Positions 44,412-53,733 of a DNA stretch of 64,000 nt are shown here, one piece after another (position 1 is the stretch's first letter; each line of letters opens with the position of its first letter). Source of the DNA: Planctomycetia bacterium (GTDB lineage Bacteria; Planctomycetota; Planctomycetia; Pirellulales; PNKZ01); assembly GCA_021413845.1 (NCBI GenBank), contig JAIOPP010000118.1:1-64000 (forward strand). The letters run 5' to 3'. The notes under the pieces are model-generated. The model saw only the letters and a program-made list of their open reading frames with translations. It had not been told where the DNA came from and searched no databases. The translations under genes were made by a program, and so were the position numbers.

Positions 44412-45776
44412 CTACGTGCGCACTTCCGGATGGATCCATGGTGCGCGGTAGGGGCGGCGTAGGCGTTCGTTGGCTTTTTCGTCGCCGCGGATGTTTCCTG
44501 CTGCGATGTCCCAGTGGAGCGTGCGGCCGAGGTCGGACGAGAGATTGGCGAGGATGCAGCTGGCGGTCGAGATGTGGCCTTGCTCGATGTCGGCGACCGG
44601 CTTGCCGCGCGTGTCGATCGCTTGCAGCCAATCGCGCATGTGGCCGCGAATCGCCGGCGCGACTTGCTTCTCCAAGTCCTTCTCGTCGCGGTCTTCGGGA
44701 TACTTATCCAGCTCCATCACGACGTCGCGATGGATCGGGTCTCCCTTGTTCGGAATGAAATCGTAGCTGTTCACGCTGGCCTTCAGCGTTCCCTGATCGC
44801 CGTAGAGGGTCGCGCCCCAAGGATATTGCGGATCGGGCGCGCTCCCCCAAGTGCGATGTTGCCACACTACCTCGACGTCGCCGAAGTCGAACACGGCCGA
44901 TTGCGTATCGCTGATGTTCGCCTTGCTTTGCTTGTCGACTAAGATGCCGCCGCTCGAACTCACCGACTTCGGCCAGCCGAGGTCGAGCATCCAGCGCACC
45001 GTGTCGAGCATATGGATACACATATCGCCGACGATGCCGTTGCCGTATTCCTGGAAGTAGCGCCAACGACGCGGATGTACGAGGCTGTTGAACGGCCGCA
45101 TTGGGGCCGGACCGGTCCACATCTCGTAATCGAGATTCGCCGGCGGAGCGCTGTCGGGCACGCTCTGATTCGAGCGCATGTGATAGTAGCAGTAAATCTC
45201 GACGAGCCCGACTTTGCCGAGCTTGCCCGGCCGCACGATTTGGTCGCGAGCTTCGATCAGGTGCGGTGTGCTGCGGCGCTGCGTGCCGACTTGCACGACC
45301 CGGCCCGTGCGCCGCGCGGCGGCGAGCATCGCTTGCCCTTCGACGATATCGACGCTGATCGGCTTCTGCACGTAGACATCGGCCCCGGCCTCGACCGCCG
45401 CGATCATCGGCAGCGCGTGCCAATGGTCGGGCGTGGCGATCAGCACCATCTCGGCGTCTTTCTCCGCCAGCAGTTCACGATAGTCGGCATGCGTGCGCGG
45501 GCGCTTCTTCGAGACCTGTCGCGCGGCGACGATGTCCGCGGCTTCGGCGAGCATTTTCGAATCGACATCGCACATCGCCACGACTTCGACCGGCTCGATC
45601 TGCAAGAGCCGCAACAGATCGCACTTGCCGTACCAGCCGCAACCGATGAGGGCGACCCGACGGGGCTTGCGCTCCCGAGCGACATCGGCATGCGCGAGCG
45701 AAGAGAGGGCGGAGAACGAAGTGAGCGAAGTCAGCGGCGCCGCAGCGCCGGCCTGAAGAAACGTGCGACGATCCAT
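44412..45776 (-). CDS. Tat-exported Gfo/Idh/MocA oxidoreductase
   Basis: A 454-residue protein. The N terminus MDRRTFLQAGAAAPL is a twin-arginine signal. The NAD-binding domain begins VALIGCGWYGKCD, and the family motif appears as VQKPISVD. The C-terminal beta domain contains GNGIVGDMCIHMLD. These proteins oxidise or rearrange sugars and are exported in large numbers in planctomycetes. The start at 45776 removes a long upstream artefact. The substrate is unknown. Confidence 0.9.
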   Translation of the reverse strand: MDRRTFLQAGAAAPLTSLTSFSALSSLAHADVARERKPRRVALIGCGWYGKCDLLRLLQIEPVEVVAMCDVDSKMLAEAADIVAARQVSKKRPRTHADYRELLAEKDAEMVLIATPDHWHALPMIAAVEAGADVYVQKPISVDIVEGQAMLAAARRTGRVVQVGTQRRSTPHLIEARDQIVRPGKLGKVGLVEIYCYYHMRSNQSVPDSAPPANLDYEMWTGPAPMRPFNSLVHPRRWRYFQEYGNGIVGDMCIHMLDTVRWMLDLGWPKSVSSSGGILVDKQSKANISDTQSAVFDFGDVEVVWQHRTWGSAPDPQYPWGATLYGDQGTLKASVNSYDFIPNKGDPIHRDVVMELDKYPEDRDEKDLEKQVAPAIRGHMRDWLQAIDTRGKPVADIEQGHISTASCILANLSSDLGRTLHWDIAAGNIRGDEKANERLRRPYRAPWIHPEVRT

Positions 45777-45907
45777 ATTCGAGTCCTGAGCGTGGGGGTG
45801 CGAAATGCGGAAGGACACGAGGATCGTAAAGGACGGCGAAGGCCAAGGCAAGAAAACGGGCCGGCGCTCGCGAGGCGAATCGCTAAACGAAGAACGTAAT
45901 AAACGAA

Positions 45908-45952
45908 GCGAGTCCGCTCGACTTCGTGTTTCCACGCGCCGAGCGGACTCGC
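45908..45952 (-). terminator. Terminator of the DUF4912 gene
   Basis: A perfect 13-bp stem GCGAGTCCGCTCG/CGAGCGGACTCGC lies about 35 bases after the minus-strand stop at 45986. On that strand TTCGTTTATTA follows it. This is a good intrinsic terminator. Confidence 0.75.
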
Positions 45953-45985
45953 CGTATTTCGCTTCGCCGCCGCTTAAGCCGGCGA

Positions 45986-46867
45986 CTATTCCGGATTGCT
46001 GGCCGCGTTGTTGCCGCCGTCGCGGATGAGAGGTTCCATCGTCTTCGTGTTGCGTTCGACGGCGAGCACCACGGTTCGTTGTTCCAAGCCGTTGGCGCTG
46101 GCGGCCACGGCCGGAATCACTTGCCGAGCGTTCGGCATGCTGTAGCGCACCGTGAACGTGCCGTCGGGCCGAAGCTTGATCGGCTCGTTTTGCAACGTCA
46201 CTTTCGCATCCGGATCGGTCTTGCCGAACACGATCAACTCGGCGTCGATCTCGAAATGGAACGGACGTCGGCCGCCGAGGAGGCCATCGACGCCGGGACC
46301 GAAGCGCGAGATCAGCGACGAGCCCATCGGGCGGCGCAACCGCTCTTCGAACACTTCTTGCAGCTCGACGCTGCCGTTGCCGTCGCCGTCGGCACCGCCG
46401 CTTTGAGCGTAGATCCGCTCGAAGTCGGAAGCGATGTCGCTCCAGTTTTGATCGATGTCGTCTTTGCTGCCGGCGCGCGGCGTCGTCACGACGTTGCTGC
46501 GGGCCAGCACATAGAACCGGCCGCTCGTCGTGAGGTAGCCGATGTCGACGCGGTAGCTCTTCGGCGGATCGGGAACATCGACATACCAATTGTTGACGCC
46601 GCCGTGGATCTCAATATCGCGCAGGGGAGTTTCCACGGCGCTGGTCGTGCCGCCGTCGGTCGCTTCGACGAGACGGAGGATCGGCTTCACGGTGTGCCAC
46701 TCTTGGGCGAGGGCTGCTTGAGCCCGTTCGACGCCGTTGCGGGACAGCTCCCAATGGACTTGAAGCCAGTAGGGGTCGCGCACCATGACGACGAGGCGGT
46801 CTTTAATGACCTTCGGAATGCCGCGACCGTTTTTGCCGGCCGCCATTTGCACCGAGAGGTACGCCAA
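45986..46867 (-). CDS. DUF4912 domain protein, downstream part after in-frame TAG
   Basis: A 293-residue open frame beginning at a TTG. It holds the DUF4912 core: KDRLVVMVRDPYWLQVHWELS, then VEATDGG and VNNWYVDVPDPPKSYRVDIGYL, with RFGPGVDG near the end. The frame also continues upstream, through K-L-G-V-I-R, to a TAG at 46910-46912. On its other side is the Rho-N part in the same frame. The two would be one protein in typical planctomycete homologues. Independent translation from the TTG is possible. Function of DUF4912 is unknown. Confidence 0.75.
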   Translation of the reverse strand: MAYLSVQMAAGKNGRGIPKVIKDRLVVMVRDPYWLQVHWELSRNGVERAQAALAQEWHTVKPILRLVEATDGGTTSAVETPLRDIEIHGGVNNWYVDVPDPPKSYRVDIGYLTTSGRFYVLARSNVVTTPRAGSKDDIDQNWSDIASDFERIYAQSGGADGDGNGSVELQEVFEERLRRPMGSSLISRFGPGVDGLLGGRRPFHFEIDAELIVFGKTDPDAKVTLQNEPIKLRPDGTFTVRYSMPNARQVIPAVAASANGLEQRTVVLAVERNTKTMEPLIRDGGNNAASNPE

Positions 46868-46909
46868 GTCTTTCTTGATCGTCGAGGCCGTACGAATGAC
46901 GCCGAGCTT

Positions 46910-47470
46910 CTAGGCGCCTTCCGAAGGGGGCTGCGGAGCCGGTGCCGGACGACGCGGGGCAGGCGCGGGGCGAGCGATGGCGGGGCGCGTCACGTGAGCC
47001 GTCGTGGAAGCCGCGGTCTTAGCGTTCGGCTGCGAGGCCGCAGGCTTCGAGGTCGCGATCGGTCGGCCGGCGACGGGGGCTCGCGAGGCGACGCCGTTCT
47101 GCACGTTCGTCGTGTGCGTTGCGCCGTTGGTGGAAGAACCGTTGCGAGCCGAGCCGTTGGCAGCGATGCCGGAAGTGCCGTTCGTGCGTGCGGCGGGGGC
47201 TTGCGCCGGCTGCAGGGGCTTGCTCGCGGCAGCCGTTCGCAAGGGTGTGGTTCGCGAAGGCGACGTGCGTGAAGTCGATGTTCGCGACTGCGTTGCCGTC
47301 GAGCGAACCGCGGTCTGCGCCTTCGACTTGTTGGCCTTTAGGCGAACTGCTTTGAGCAGCGCCTTGATCAGTTGGTCTTTGCGCATCGAATGCCAGCCGG
47401 GGACACGGCGATTCTTCGCCATTTCGGCTAGGTCTTTGGCGCTATAGCTATTGAGAGTTTCGGCGGTCAT
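46910..47470 (-). CDS. Rho-N/SAP-like N-terminal part of the DUF4912 gene
   Basis: A 186-residue open frame ending in TAG. Residues 1-50 (SYSAKDLAEMAKNRRVPGWH, then MRKDQLIKALLKA) form a Rho termination factor N-terminal domain, often nucleic-acid-binding. The rest is Ala/Pro/Thr/Ser-rich and probably disordered. The start is ATG 47470. The following DUF4912 frame is in the same phase only 14 codons later. This is either two adjacent proteins or one gene interrupted by an amber codon. Confidence 0.7.
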   Translation of the reverse strand: MTAETLNSYSAKDLAEMAKNRRVPGWHSMRKDQLIKALLKAVRLKANKSKAQTAVRSTATQSRTSTSRTSPSRTTPLRTAAASKPLQPAQAPAARTNGTSGIAANGSARNGSSTNGATHTTNVQNGVASRAPVAGRPIATSKPAASQPNAKTAASTTAHVTRPAIARPAPAPRRPAPAPQPPSEGA

Positions 47471-48062
47471 CAGGCGGCGTCTCCCGACCAGGGGCTCCGC
47501 ACACTCCGTAGCCGGAGTACGTGCGCAAGCCGATGCCATGAATTACGTCGTCCCTGACCGTCCGACGGAGATGCCGTACCACGCCGACTGTCCTAGTCGG
47601 TCGCAGTCGAACCGAGCGAAGGTTGGGGAAACCTTGACGCGCGATTCCAAGACAAGTCCGTTTATGCCGAGTTTCAAACCGCGAGCCGACAGAGGATGCC
47701 GGTCGCAATCCGAAGTGCATCACTTCCCTCGTAGGCGGGACTCCTCGCGACGTCGGGCTAGTGCCCTGTCGCGACAAGCACGAGAGAGGAAAGAAAAGCA
47801 GTTTTCCGAGTTTAACCGAAACTGTGCCCGGTTGCAATCTGCGACCGCTCTAAAGCGGTAGTTTTCGTGAAGGAACCGTGACAGGCCTATCCCATTCGTG
47901 ACAAAAGAGTTAGTCGAGTTTTTGCGATCTGTTTGCCGGAACGACAGGGTCTTACAAATCGGCAATTTTTACCTTGGAAACACTCTCTCAAAATGAATTC
48001 GTACCGCGCGAACGATTTCCATAAACCATTGTCTTTACTTGTGTTACAGATTACAAAAAACT
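47471..48062. other. A/T-rising intergenic region before the atp promoter
   Basis: About 590 bases with no convincing gene. Composition shifts to A/T-rich from about 47870. No promoter for the DUF4912 gene was assigned. Several short frames exist, but they lack family features. Confidence 0.4.
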
Positions 48063-48080
48063 TTGTGAAAAAAAACACGA
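48063..48080. promoter_or_regulatory. Rex-type palindrome upstream of atp
   Basis: TTGTG, eight A, then CACGA: one base from the Rex consensus TTGTG-N8-CACAA. Rex is an NADH-sensing repressor that controls respiratory genes in several phyla. The site lies eight bases upstream of the -35 box described next. Confidence 0.5.
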
Positions 48081-48087
48081 TGTATCG

Positions 48088-48116
48088 TTGACACTGCCCA
48101 AACCCTCCGATAGATT
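48088..48116 (+). promoter_or_regulatory. Sigma-70-like promoter of the atp operon
   Basis: A perfect TTGACA (48088-48093) is separated by 17 bases from TAGATT (48111-48116, four of six matches). Transcription would begin near 48123, leaving a leader of about 175 bases before atpZ. Confidence 0.55.
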
Positions 48117-48298
48117 AACCACCTTAACGAATCGTTGCCTGCTCGCTCTCCGCGCGTCTTCGGACGGAGTTTTCCCAGACTTTCGGGCTAACTCCTTTCC
48201 AGGATGATGCTGGAATCAGACTTCTGAATGCGACCGGCCATCAATGCGTTAGCGCTGGTTGTCGCTCCGAGTAAAGCAGTCGCGAAAGCGAGTTGTCT

Positions 48299-48706
48299 AT
48301 GGCGGATCGACCTTCAGAGTCACCCGGTTCGCGATCGCCGATTGCCGAAGCCATGCAATGGGTGTCGCGGATCACGACCGTGGCCTTGATGACGGTCTTG
48401 CCGATCTTGGGGGGCCAATGGCTCGATGGTCGGCTGGCGACGAGTTATTGGAGCCCGATCGGTTTAGTCGTCGGTTTGGTTCTCGGGGCTTGGCAGTTGA
48501 TGCTCTTGGTGCGGTCTGCCGAGAAGAGCGCTGCTCGGAACAGCGCCGCTAAGAAAAGTGAGAATGCCGCACGGAAGCTCTGGGGATCGAAGGTAGTGAA
48601 GCCTGCGGACTCGCCTCGTGCGACCTCGGCGTCGACGGCCGAGATCGCCAGGGAGATCGATGCGGTACTAGATCAAGAAAAGCGAACGTCCGATCGCGAG
48701 CCTTAG
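48299..48706 (+). CDS. atpZ: AtpZ/AtpI-like ATP synthase accessory protein
   Basis: A 135-residue protein with two membrane helices (ITTVALMTVLPILGGQWLD and WSPIGLVVGLVLGAWQLMLLV) and a charged C-terminal tail. This hairpin is typical of AtpZ, which helps with Mg transport or ring assembly in the F-type ATPase. The ATG at 48299 is chosen over a TTG six bases upstream. It begins the atp operon. Confidence 0.8.
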   Translation: MADRPSESPGSRSPIAEAMQWVSRITTVALMTVLPILGGQWLDGRLATSYWSPIGLVVGLVLGAWQLMLLVRSAEKSAARNSAAKKSENAARKLWGSKVVKPADSPRATSASTAEIAREIDAVLDQEKRTSDREP

Positions 48707-48777
48707 CCGGTTTGCTGGGGTCGTTAGAGATAGAAACAGTCTGCGTTAGATACGTCAGTAAGATGGTGGGAGCGAAC

Positions 48778-49233
48778 GTGAACCCCTTGATGGACCGATA
48801 CACCGCATTCGTCACACGGCAATCGCTCGTGTCGCGCTGCGCGCTGGTAATCGGCGTCGTTGCGGTGGTGTTGGCGATTGCCGCGCCGATCGCCTATGGG
48901 GAACACGGCGCGGTCGGCGCTCAAGCGACGTTTCTGGCCGCGGCCGTTTGTCTTTGCGGTACCATCTCGGCCGTGATCCTGGCTTCGATTCATAGCGTCA
49001 CGCCGAACGCCGTGGGTTGGATTCTCGCCGGAGACGGCATCGCAATGGCCTTGCCGCTCACTACCGTAACCTTGGTTTCACAGCGTGGCGGTCCGCTCGC
49101 CGAGGCCGGGCTGCTGAACTGGATCGTCCTGTTTTTCCTCGTCTCCTTGACGACGAAGACGCTCTTAATCGCGCCGCTGGCCCAACTAGCGAAACGTGCG
49201 GCAACCGCGACGACAACGAAGGTGGGAGCGTAG
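48778..49233 (+). CDS. atpI: AtpI-like ATP synthase subunit I
   Basis: A 151-residue membrane protein with four hydrophobic segments. Starting at GTG 48778, GGGAG lies five bases upstream. A longer version from 48712 lacks a ribosome site. It resembles the hydrophobic subunit-I/AtpI family that assists c-ring assembly. The next gene starts four bases after its stop. Confidence 0.65.
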   Translation: MNPLMDRYTAFVTRQSLVSRCALVIGVVAVVLAIAAPIAYGEHGAVGAQATFLAAAVCLCGTISAVILASIHSVTPNAVGWILAGDGIAMALPLTTVTLVSQRGGPLAEAGLLNWIVLFFLVSLTTKTLLIAPLAQLAKRAATATTTKVGA

Positions 49234-49237
49234 CGCC

Positions 49238-50281
49238 ATGGCCGACCCGATTCTCCACATCAAAGACAGTTACTACTTCGAAGTGCCGAAGGTGCTGTGG
49301 CCCGCGCATTACAAGAGCATCGACGAACTGCCGCCGCATCTCGATTTCTTGAAGCATGATGCCGTAGCGCACCACGCCACGATCGCCGACGTCAATCACG
49401 AATTGTCGGGCAAGATCGTCATTCCGCAGCCGTTCGGCAAATTGTCGAGTTTCTACTCTGCGGAATCCGGCTTCTGTATCTCGAAGTTCATGATCATCGA
49501 GTTGGCGATCGCCGCTCTGATCGTGTTCATCTTCACGAAATTGGCTCCCAAGGTCGCCTCGGGCCTCGCGCCCAAGGGCTTCTTCTGGAACATGTTCGAG
49601 GCGTCGCTCCTGTTCATTCGCGACGGCATCGCTCGGCCCGCGATCGACAGCCACGACGAACACGACCACACCTCACACGCTCCGCACGATCAAGAACAAG
49701 AAGACTACGGCGTCGGCCATATCCACGGCGCCGTGCATAAGCACGACGGCGATCGGTTCTTGCCGATTCTCTGGACGATGTTCTTCTTCGTTTTGCTCTG
49801 CAATCTCGGCGGCATGCTCCCTTGGGTCGGTGCGCCGACCGGATCGTTCAGCGTCACGCTGGCCCTCGCCTGCTGCACGTTCGCCACGACGTTGATCGCC
49901 GGCATAATCAAGTTCGGCCCCATCGGTTTCTGGAAGAATCAGGTTCCGACGATGGATCTGCCGACCCCGATCGCCATTTTCCTGAAGCCGATGATTTTCG
50001 CGATCGAACTGCTCGGGCTCGTCATCAAGCATGGCGTGTTGGCGATTCGGTTGCTTGCCAATATGGTCGCCGGGCACTTGGTGTTGCTGTCGATCCTCGG
50101 CCTGATCGTCATCGCGGCCGAAGCCAACGCTTCCACCGCGATTTACGGCACGGTGTCGTTTGCCGGGATCGTCGGTTCGACGTTGCTCAGTTGCTTGGAA
50201 TTATTCGTCTGCTTCCTGCAGGCGTATGTGTTTACGTTTCTTTCCGCTTTGTTTATCGGCGCTGCGGTGCATCAACACTAA
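49238..50281 (+). CDS. atpB: ATP synthase subunit a with His-rich loop
   Basis: A 347-residue subunit a, longer than usual. The membrane core contains the essential arginine in AIRLLANMVAGH (R271) and the final LELFVCFLQAYVFTFL. An N-terminal 80-residue extension and an insert at residues 138-171, rich in His, Asp and Glu (for example HDEHDHTSHAPHD), follow the first helix. By E. coli topology the insert would be cytoplasmic. It forms the proton half-channels with the c-ring. Confidence 0.95.
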   Translation: MADPILHIKDSYYFEVPKVLWPAHYKSIDELPPHLDFLKHDAVAHHATIADVNHELSGKIVIPQPFGKLSSFYSAESGFCISKFMIIELAIAALIVFIFTKLAPKVASGLAPKGFFWNMFEASLLFIRDGIARPAIDSHDEHDHTSHAPHDQEQEDYGVGHIHGAVHKHDGDRFLPILWTMFFFVLLCNLGGMLPWVGAPTGSFSVTLALACCTFATTLIAGIIKFGPIGFWKNQVPTMDLPTPIAIFLKPMIFAIELLGLVIKHGVLAIRLLANMVAGHLVLLSILGLIVIAAEANASTAIYGTVSFAGIVGSTLLSCLELFVCFLQAYVFTFLSALFIGAAVHQH

Positions 50282-50393
50282 CATTAGGCCGATTCTCGTA
50301 CGTCCGCCGTCGGGCCTGAGTTGTTGTCGGTTCGCCGCATCCCGTTAATCCCTTACAGTTCGCTTTTTTTGATCTCAGTTAGGAGTCTTATCC

Positions 50394-50732
50394 GTGAACA
50401 AGCTCGCTCAGTTCGTGCTCGCATCCGTTATCGTCTTGGCATTCTCGGCCGCTCCGGCCATGGCCCAAGCCCCTGCCGCTCCGGCCGGTGCCGCCGTCGT
50501 CACCACCGCTCCGGTTCCGTTGATCAGCTTCAGCGCCGCGTTCGGTGCCGGTCTGGTTACGCTCGGTGCCGCGTTGGGCATCGGTAAGCTCGCCTCGAGC
50601 GCTTACGAGAGCATGGCCCGTCAACCGGAAGTGGCCGGCAACATTCAAACGGCGATGATCATCGCGGCCGCGCTCATCGAAGGTTTCACCTTCTTCGCGT
50701 TGGTCGTCTGCTTGAACAGCGTCGGCAAGTAG
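50394..50732 (+). CDS. atpE: ATP synthase subunit c with signal-like extension
   Basis: A 112-residue protein. Residues 1-25 (VLASVIVLAFSAAPAMAQA) look like a cleavable signal. The two c-subunit helices follow: GAALGIGKLASSAYESMARQ and AALIEGFTFFALVVC, with ion-binding Glu96. No serine or threonine follows this glutamate, which favours H+ over Na+. The start is GTG 50394. The mature part has normal length. Confidence 0.95.
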   Translation: MNKLAQFVLASVIVLAFSAAPAMAQAPAAPAGAAVVTTAPVPLISFSAAFGAGLVTLGAALGIGKLASSAYESMARQPEVAGNIQTAMIIAAALIEGFTFFALVVCLNSVGK

Positions 50733-50782
50733 TTTCTCCGACGTATCGAACGCTTCTTCGTCTTCCTTGGCTTCCCGGGAAT

Positions 50783-51457
50783 ATGGGTACCGCCGTGATG
50801 CTTTTGCTGAGAACTAACGTAGCGGCGCTGCTTGCGGCGATCGCCTGCATCGTTGCCGTTCCGACGGTCGCAACGGCGGCTCCGGCCGCTGCGGCGGACG
50901 CGCATGATGCCCACGGCGACCATGCTCACCTCGGGCATGGCGATGCCAACGTCGATCCGGGCGAGATTAAGAAGGACATGGCGATCTTCACCGCCGCCGT
51001 GTTCTTTCTGCTCGTCGTGATCTTGCGTAAGTTCGCTTGGGGCCCGATCGCTTCCGGTTTGGAAGCGCGCGAGCACCACATCGCCGAGCACATCACGGGA
51101 GCGGAGCGAGCCAATCGCGAAGCGAAGGCGATGCTCGCGGAGTATCAAAAGAAGCTGGAAGCGGCCCATTTGGAAGTGCGCGGTATTCTCGACGAAGCTC
51201 GTCGCGATGCCGAACACACCAAGCAAGAGATCGTCGCCGCGGCTCGCGCCGAAGCGGCGGCCGAAATGGATCGCGGGAAGCGCGAAGTGCAGACGGCGAT
51301 GGATCAAGCCCTGAAGCACCTCACCGAAACGTCCGCCGAACAGGCCGTGTATCTGGCCGGCAAGGTGCTGCAACAACAGTTGAAGCCCGCCGACCATGCC
51401 CGACTGATCGACGAAGCGATGGCGAAGTTTCCCAAGAGCACGGCCCAGTTGAATTAA
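50783..51457 (+). CDS. atpF: ATP synthase subunit b with signal and His-rich segment
   Basis: A 224-residue subunit b. Residues 1-32 resemble a signal peptide. Residues 39-56 are His/Asp/Gly-rich (AHDAHGDHAHLGHGD). One membrane helix follows (FTAAVFFLLVVILRKFAWG), then a long charged coiled-coil that forms the peripheral stalk. In the usual topology the N terminus faces the outer side of the membrane. The ATG 50783 is used; an ATG at 50798 is possible. Confidence 0.93.
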   Translation: MGTAVMLLLRTNVAALLAAIACIVAVPTVATAAPAAAADAHDAHGDHAHLGHGDANVDPGEIKKDMAIFTAAVFFLLVVILRKFAWGPIASGLEAREHHIAEHITGAERANREAKAMLAEYQKKLEAAHLEVRGILDEARRDAEHTKQEIVAAARAEAAAEMDRGKREVQTAMDQALKHLTETSAEQAVYLAGKVLQQQLKPADHARLIDEAMAKFPKSTAQLN

Positions 51458-51538
51458 CTTCGGGTAAATAGTTTCGCGAGGCCCGTCTTCGCGAACTAGT
51501 TGCCGTTGAACGAACCGTTGAACTAAGAGTCTCGATCC

Positions 51539-52180
51539 ATGTCCGCAGCCGAAATCGACATCAAGAAGCCGGAAGCCGACATCGACGTCGGTGCGCAAGG
51601 CATCGCCGATGCCTACGCGAAGGCGTTGATCGAGGCAACCGAGAAAGCCGGCCGCAGCGAAGCGGTCGTCGGCGAACTCGACTCCTGGATCGACGACGTT
51701 TTGGCGAAGAACCCGAAGCTCGATCGGCTGTTCGCCTCTCCCGTCGTCGATGCGGAAGAGAAGTTCAAGATGGTGGATCGGGCTTTGCCGAAGGCCGAGC
51801 CGTTGTTCGTTAAGTTTTTAAAGGTGCTCGCGTCGCACGAGCGGTTGGAAATCATCCGACCGATCCGGGACGAAGCGCACCGTATTCTCGATAAACTCCG
51901 GGGCCGGATCGAGGCGACCGTCGTCTCCGCCGTGCCGATGGATTCCAAGCAAAGCGCCGCCTTACAAGCCCGGCTCAAGACGCTTCTCGGGGGCGATGTC
52001 GTCCTCGTCGAAGAAGTCGATCCGAGCTTGATCGGCGGACTCATCGTGCGCGTCGGCGATCGGGTACTCGATGGTTCCCTCTCCAACAGCCTCGCACGAC
52101 TCAAAGAACAGTTGATCAATAGGAGCGTCCATGAAATTCAACGCCGGCGAGATAGCTTCAGTTCTCCAACGGGAAATTGA
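51539..52180 (+). CDS. atpH: ATP synthase subunit delta
   Basis: A 213-residue OSCP-type subunit. Its helical N-terminal domain ([19 protein letters not shown]) and C-terminal [29 protein letters not shown] segments match the family. It joins subunit b to the alpha3beta3 head. Its last 50 bases overlap atpA, so the two are probably translationally coupled. The normal family end would be near [15 protein letters not shown]; the extra tail [12 protein letters not shown] is unusual. Confidence 0.93.
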   Translation: MSAAEIDIKKPEADIDVGAQGIADAYAKALIEATEKAGRSEAVVGELDSWIDDVLAKNPKLDRLFASPVVDAEEKFKMVDRALPKAEPLFVKFLKVLASHERLEIIRPIRDEAHRILDKLRGRIEATVVSAVPMDSKQSAALQARLKTLLGGDVVLVEEVDPSLIGGLIVRVGDRVLDGSLSNSLARLKEQLINRSVHEIQRRRDSFSSPTGN

Positions 52181-53669
52181 GCAGTTTGACGCCCAGATCG
52201 ACGTCCGCGAAGTCGGACGAGTCCTCGAAGTGGGCGATGGTATTGCGCGCGTTTACGGCCTCGCGGGCGTTGCTGCCGGCGAAATGGTCGAATTCGCCAA
52301 CGGCACCATCGGCCTCGCTTTCAACCTCGAAGAACACTCCGTCGGCGTAATCATCCTGGGTGATTACCTGACGCTTGCCGAGGGAGACGAGGTTAAGAGC
52401 ACCGGGCGACTCCTGAGCGTTCCGGTCGGCGAGGCCTTGCTCGGCCGCGTCGTCGATCCGCTCGGCAACCCACTCGACGGCAAGGGCCCGATCGTTACGT
52501 CGCATCGACGCATGGTCGAGTCGATGTCGCCGGGGATCGCCGGTCGTCAACCGGTTCGCGAACCGCTCCAAACGGGCATCAAGGCGGTCGACGCCATGAC
52601 GCCGATCGGCCGCGGCCAGCGCGAGCTCATCATCGGCGACCGTAAGACCGGCAAGACCGCGATCGGCATCGACGCGATCTTGAACCAAAAAGGTTCGGGC
52701 GTGAAGTGCTTTTACGTCGCAGTCGGTCAGAAGGATTCGACCGTCGCCGGCGTGATCGACGCGCTCACGAAGAACGGCGCCATGGATTACACCACGGTCA
52801 TCGTGTCCGGTGCTTCGAGCCCTGCTCCGCTACAATACGTCGCGCCGTATTCCGGCACCGCGATGGCCGAATACTTCACCTACTCCGGTCAACACGCGCT
52901 GATCGTGTACGACGATCTTTCGAAGCAAGCCCAAGCGTATCGTCAGTTGTCGTTGCTCATGCGTCGCCCGCCGGGCCGTGAAGCCTATCCCGGCGACGTG
53001 TTCTACGCCCATAGCCGTCTTTTGGAGCGTTCGGTAAAGCTGAGCGACGATCTCGGCGCCGGCTCCCTGACGAGCTTGCCGATCATCGAAACGCTCGAAG
53101 GGGAAGTCTCGGCGTACATCCCGACGAACGTGATCTCGATCACCGACGGCCAGATCTACCTGCAGCCCGACTTGTTCTTCTCCGGTCAACGTCCGGCCAT
53201 GAACCCCGGTATCTCGGTCAGCCGCGTCGGTGGCGCCGCTCAGATTCCGGCGATGAAGCATAAGCTCGTCGCCGGTGGTTTGCGTCTCGCACTCGCTGCG
53301 TTCCGCGAACTCGAAGCGTTCGCGCAACTCGGTACCGATCTCGATGCCGCGACGCAGTCGAAGCTCGACCGCGGCTACCGCATGATCGAGTTGCTGAAGC
53401 AGGGCCAATACCAGCCGATGGACGTGATCGACCAAGTCATGAGCATCTTCGCCGGCAACGGCGGGTTTCTCGACAAGGTGCCGCGCAACGAAGTCGCCGC
53501 TTGGGAGAAGCAATTCTTAGCGTACATGCGCGAGCAGAAGTCGGAAGTTCGCAAGCGCCTGGCCGACTCGAAGAAGCTCGACGCCGAAACCATCACCGCG
53601 CTCGAAGCGGCGATCGTCGAGTTCCAAAAGCAATACGCCGCCCACAAGGCCGACCTCGCCAAGAAGTAA
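52131..53669 (+). CDS. atpA: ATP synthase subunit alpha
   Basis: A 512-residue subunit of normal length. The P-loop is [11 protein letters not shown], and [20 protein letters not shown] is the family signature. [17 protein letters not shown] is the expected N terminus, with AGGAG six bases before the ATG. It is the non-catalytic nucleotide-binding subunit of F1. Confidence 0.98.
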   Translation: MKFNAGEIASVLQREIEQFDAQIDVREVGRVLEVGDGIARVYGLAGVAAGEMVEFANGTIGLAFNLEEHSVGVIILGDYLTLAEGDEVKSTGRLLSVPVGEALLGRVVDPLGNPLDGKGPIVTSHRRMVESMSPGIAGRQPVREPLQTGIKAVDAMTPIGRGQRELIIGDRKTGKTAIGIDAILNQKGSGVKCFYVAVGQKDSTVAGVIDALTKNGAMDYTTVIVSGASSPAPLQYVAPYSGTAMAEYFTYSGQHALIVYDDLSKQAQAYRQLSLLMRRPPGREAYPGDVFYAHSRLLERSVKLSDDLGAGSLTSLPIIETLEGEVSAYIPTNVISITDGQIYLQPDLFFSGQRPAMNPGISVSRVGGAAQIPAMKHKLVAGGLRLALAAFRELEAFAQLGTDLDAATQSKLDRGYRMIELLKQGQYQPMDVIDQVMSIFAGNGGFLDKVPRNEVAAWEKQFLAYMREQKSEVRKRLADSKKLDAETITALEAAIVEFQKQYAAHKADLAKK

Positions 53670-53733
53670 ACGTCTCTCGAATCGCTCGAATAAGTACTCT
53701 TAAGCAACCAGTTTTTTCCGCGAACGAACGCAC

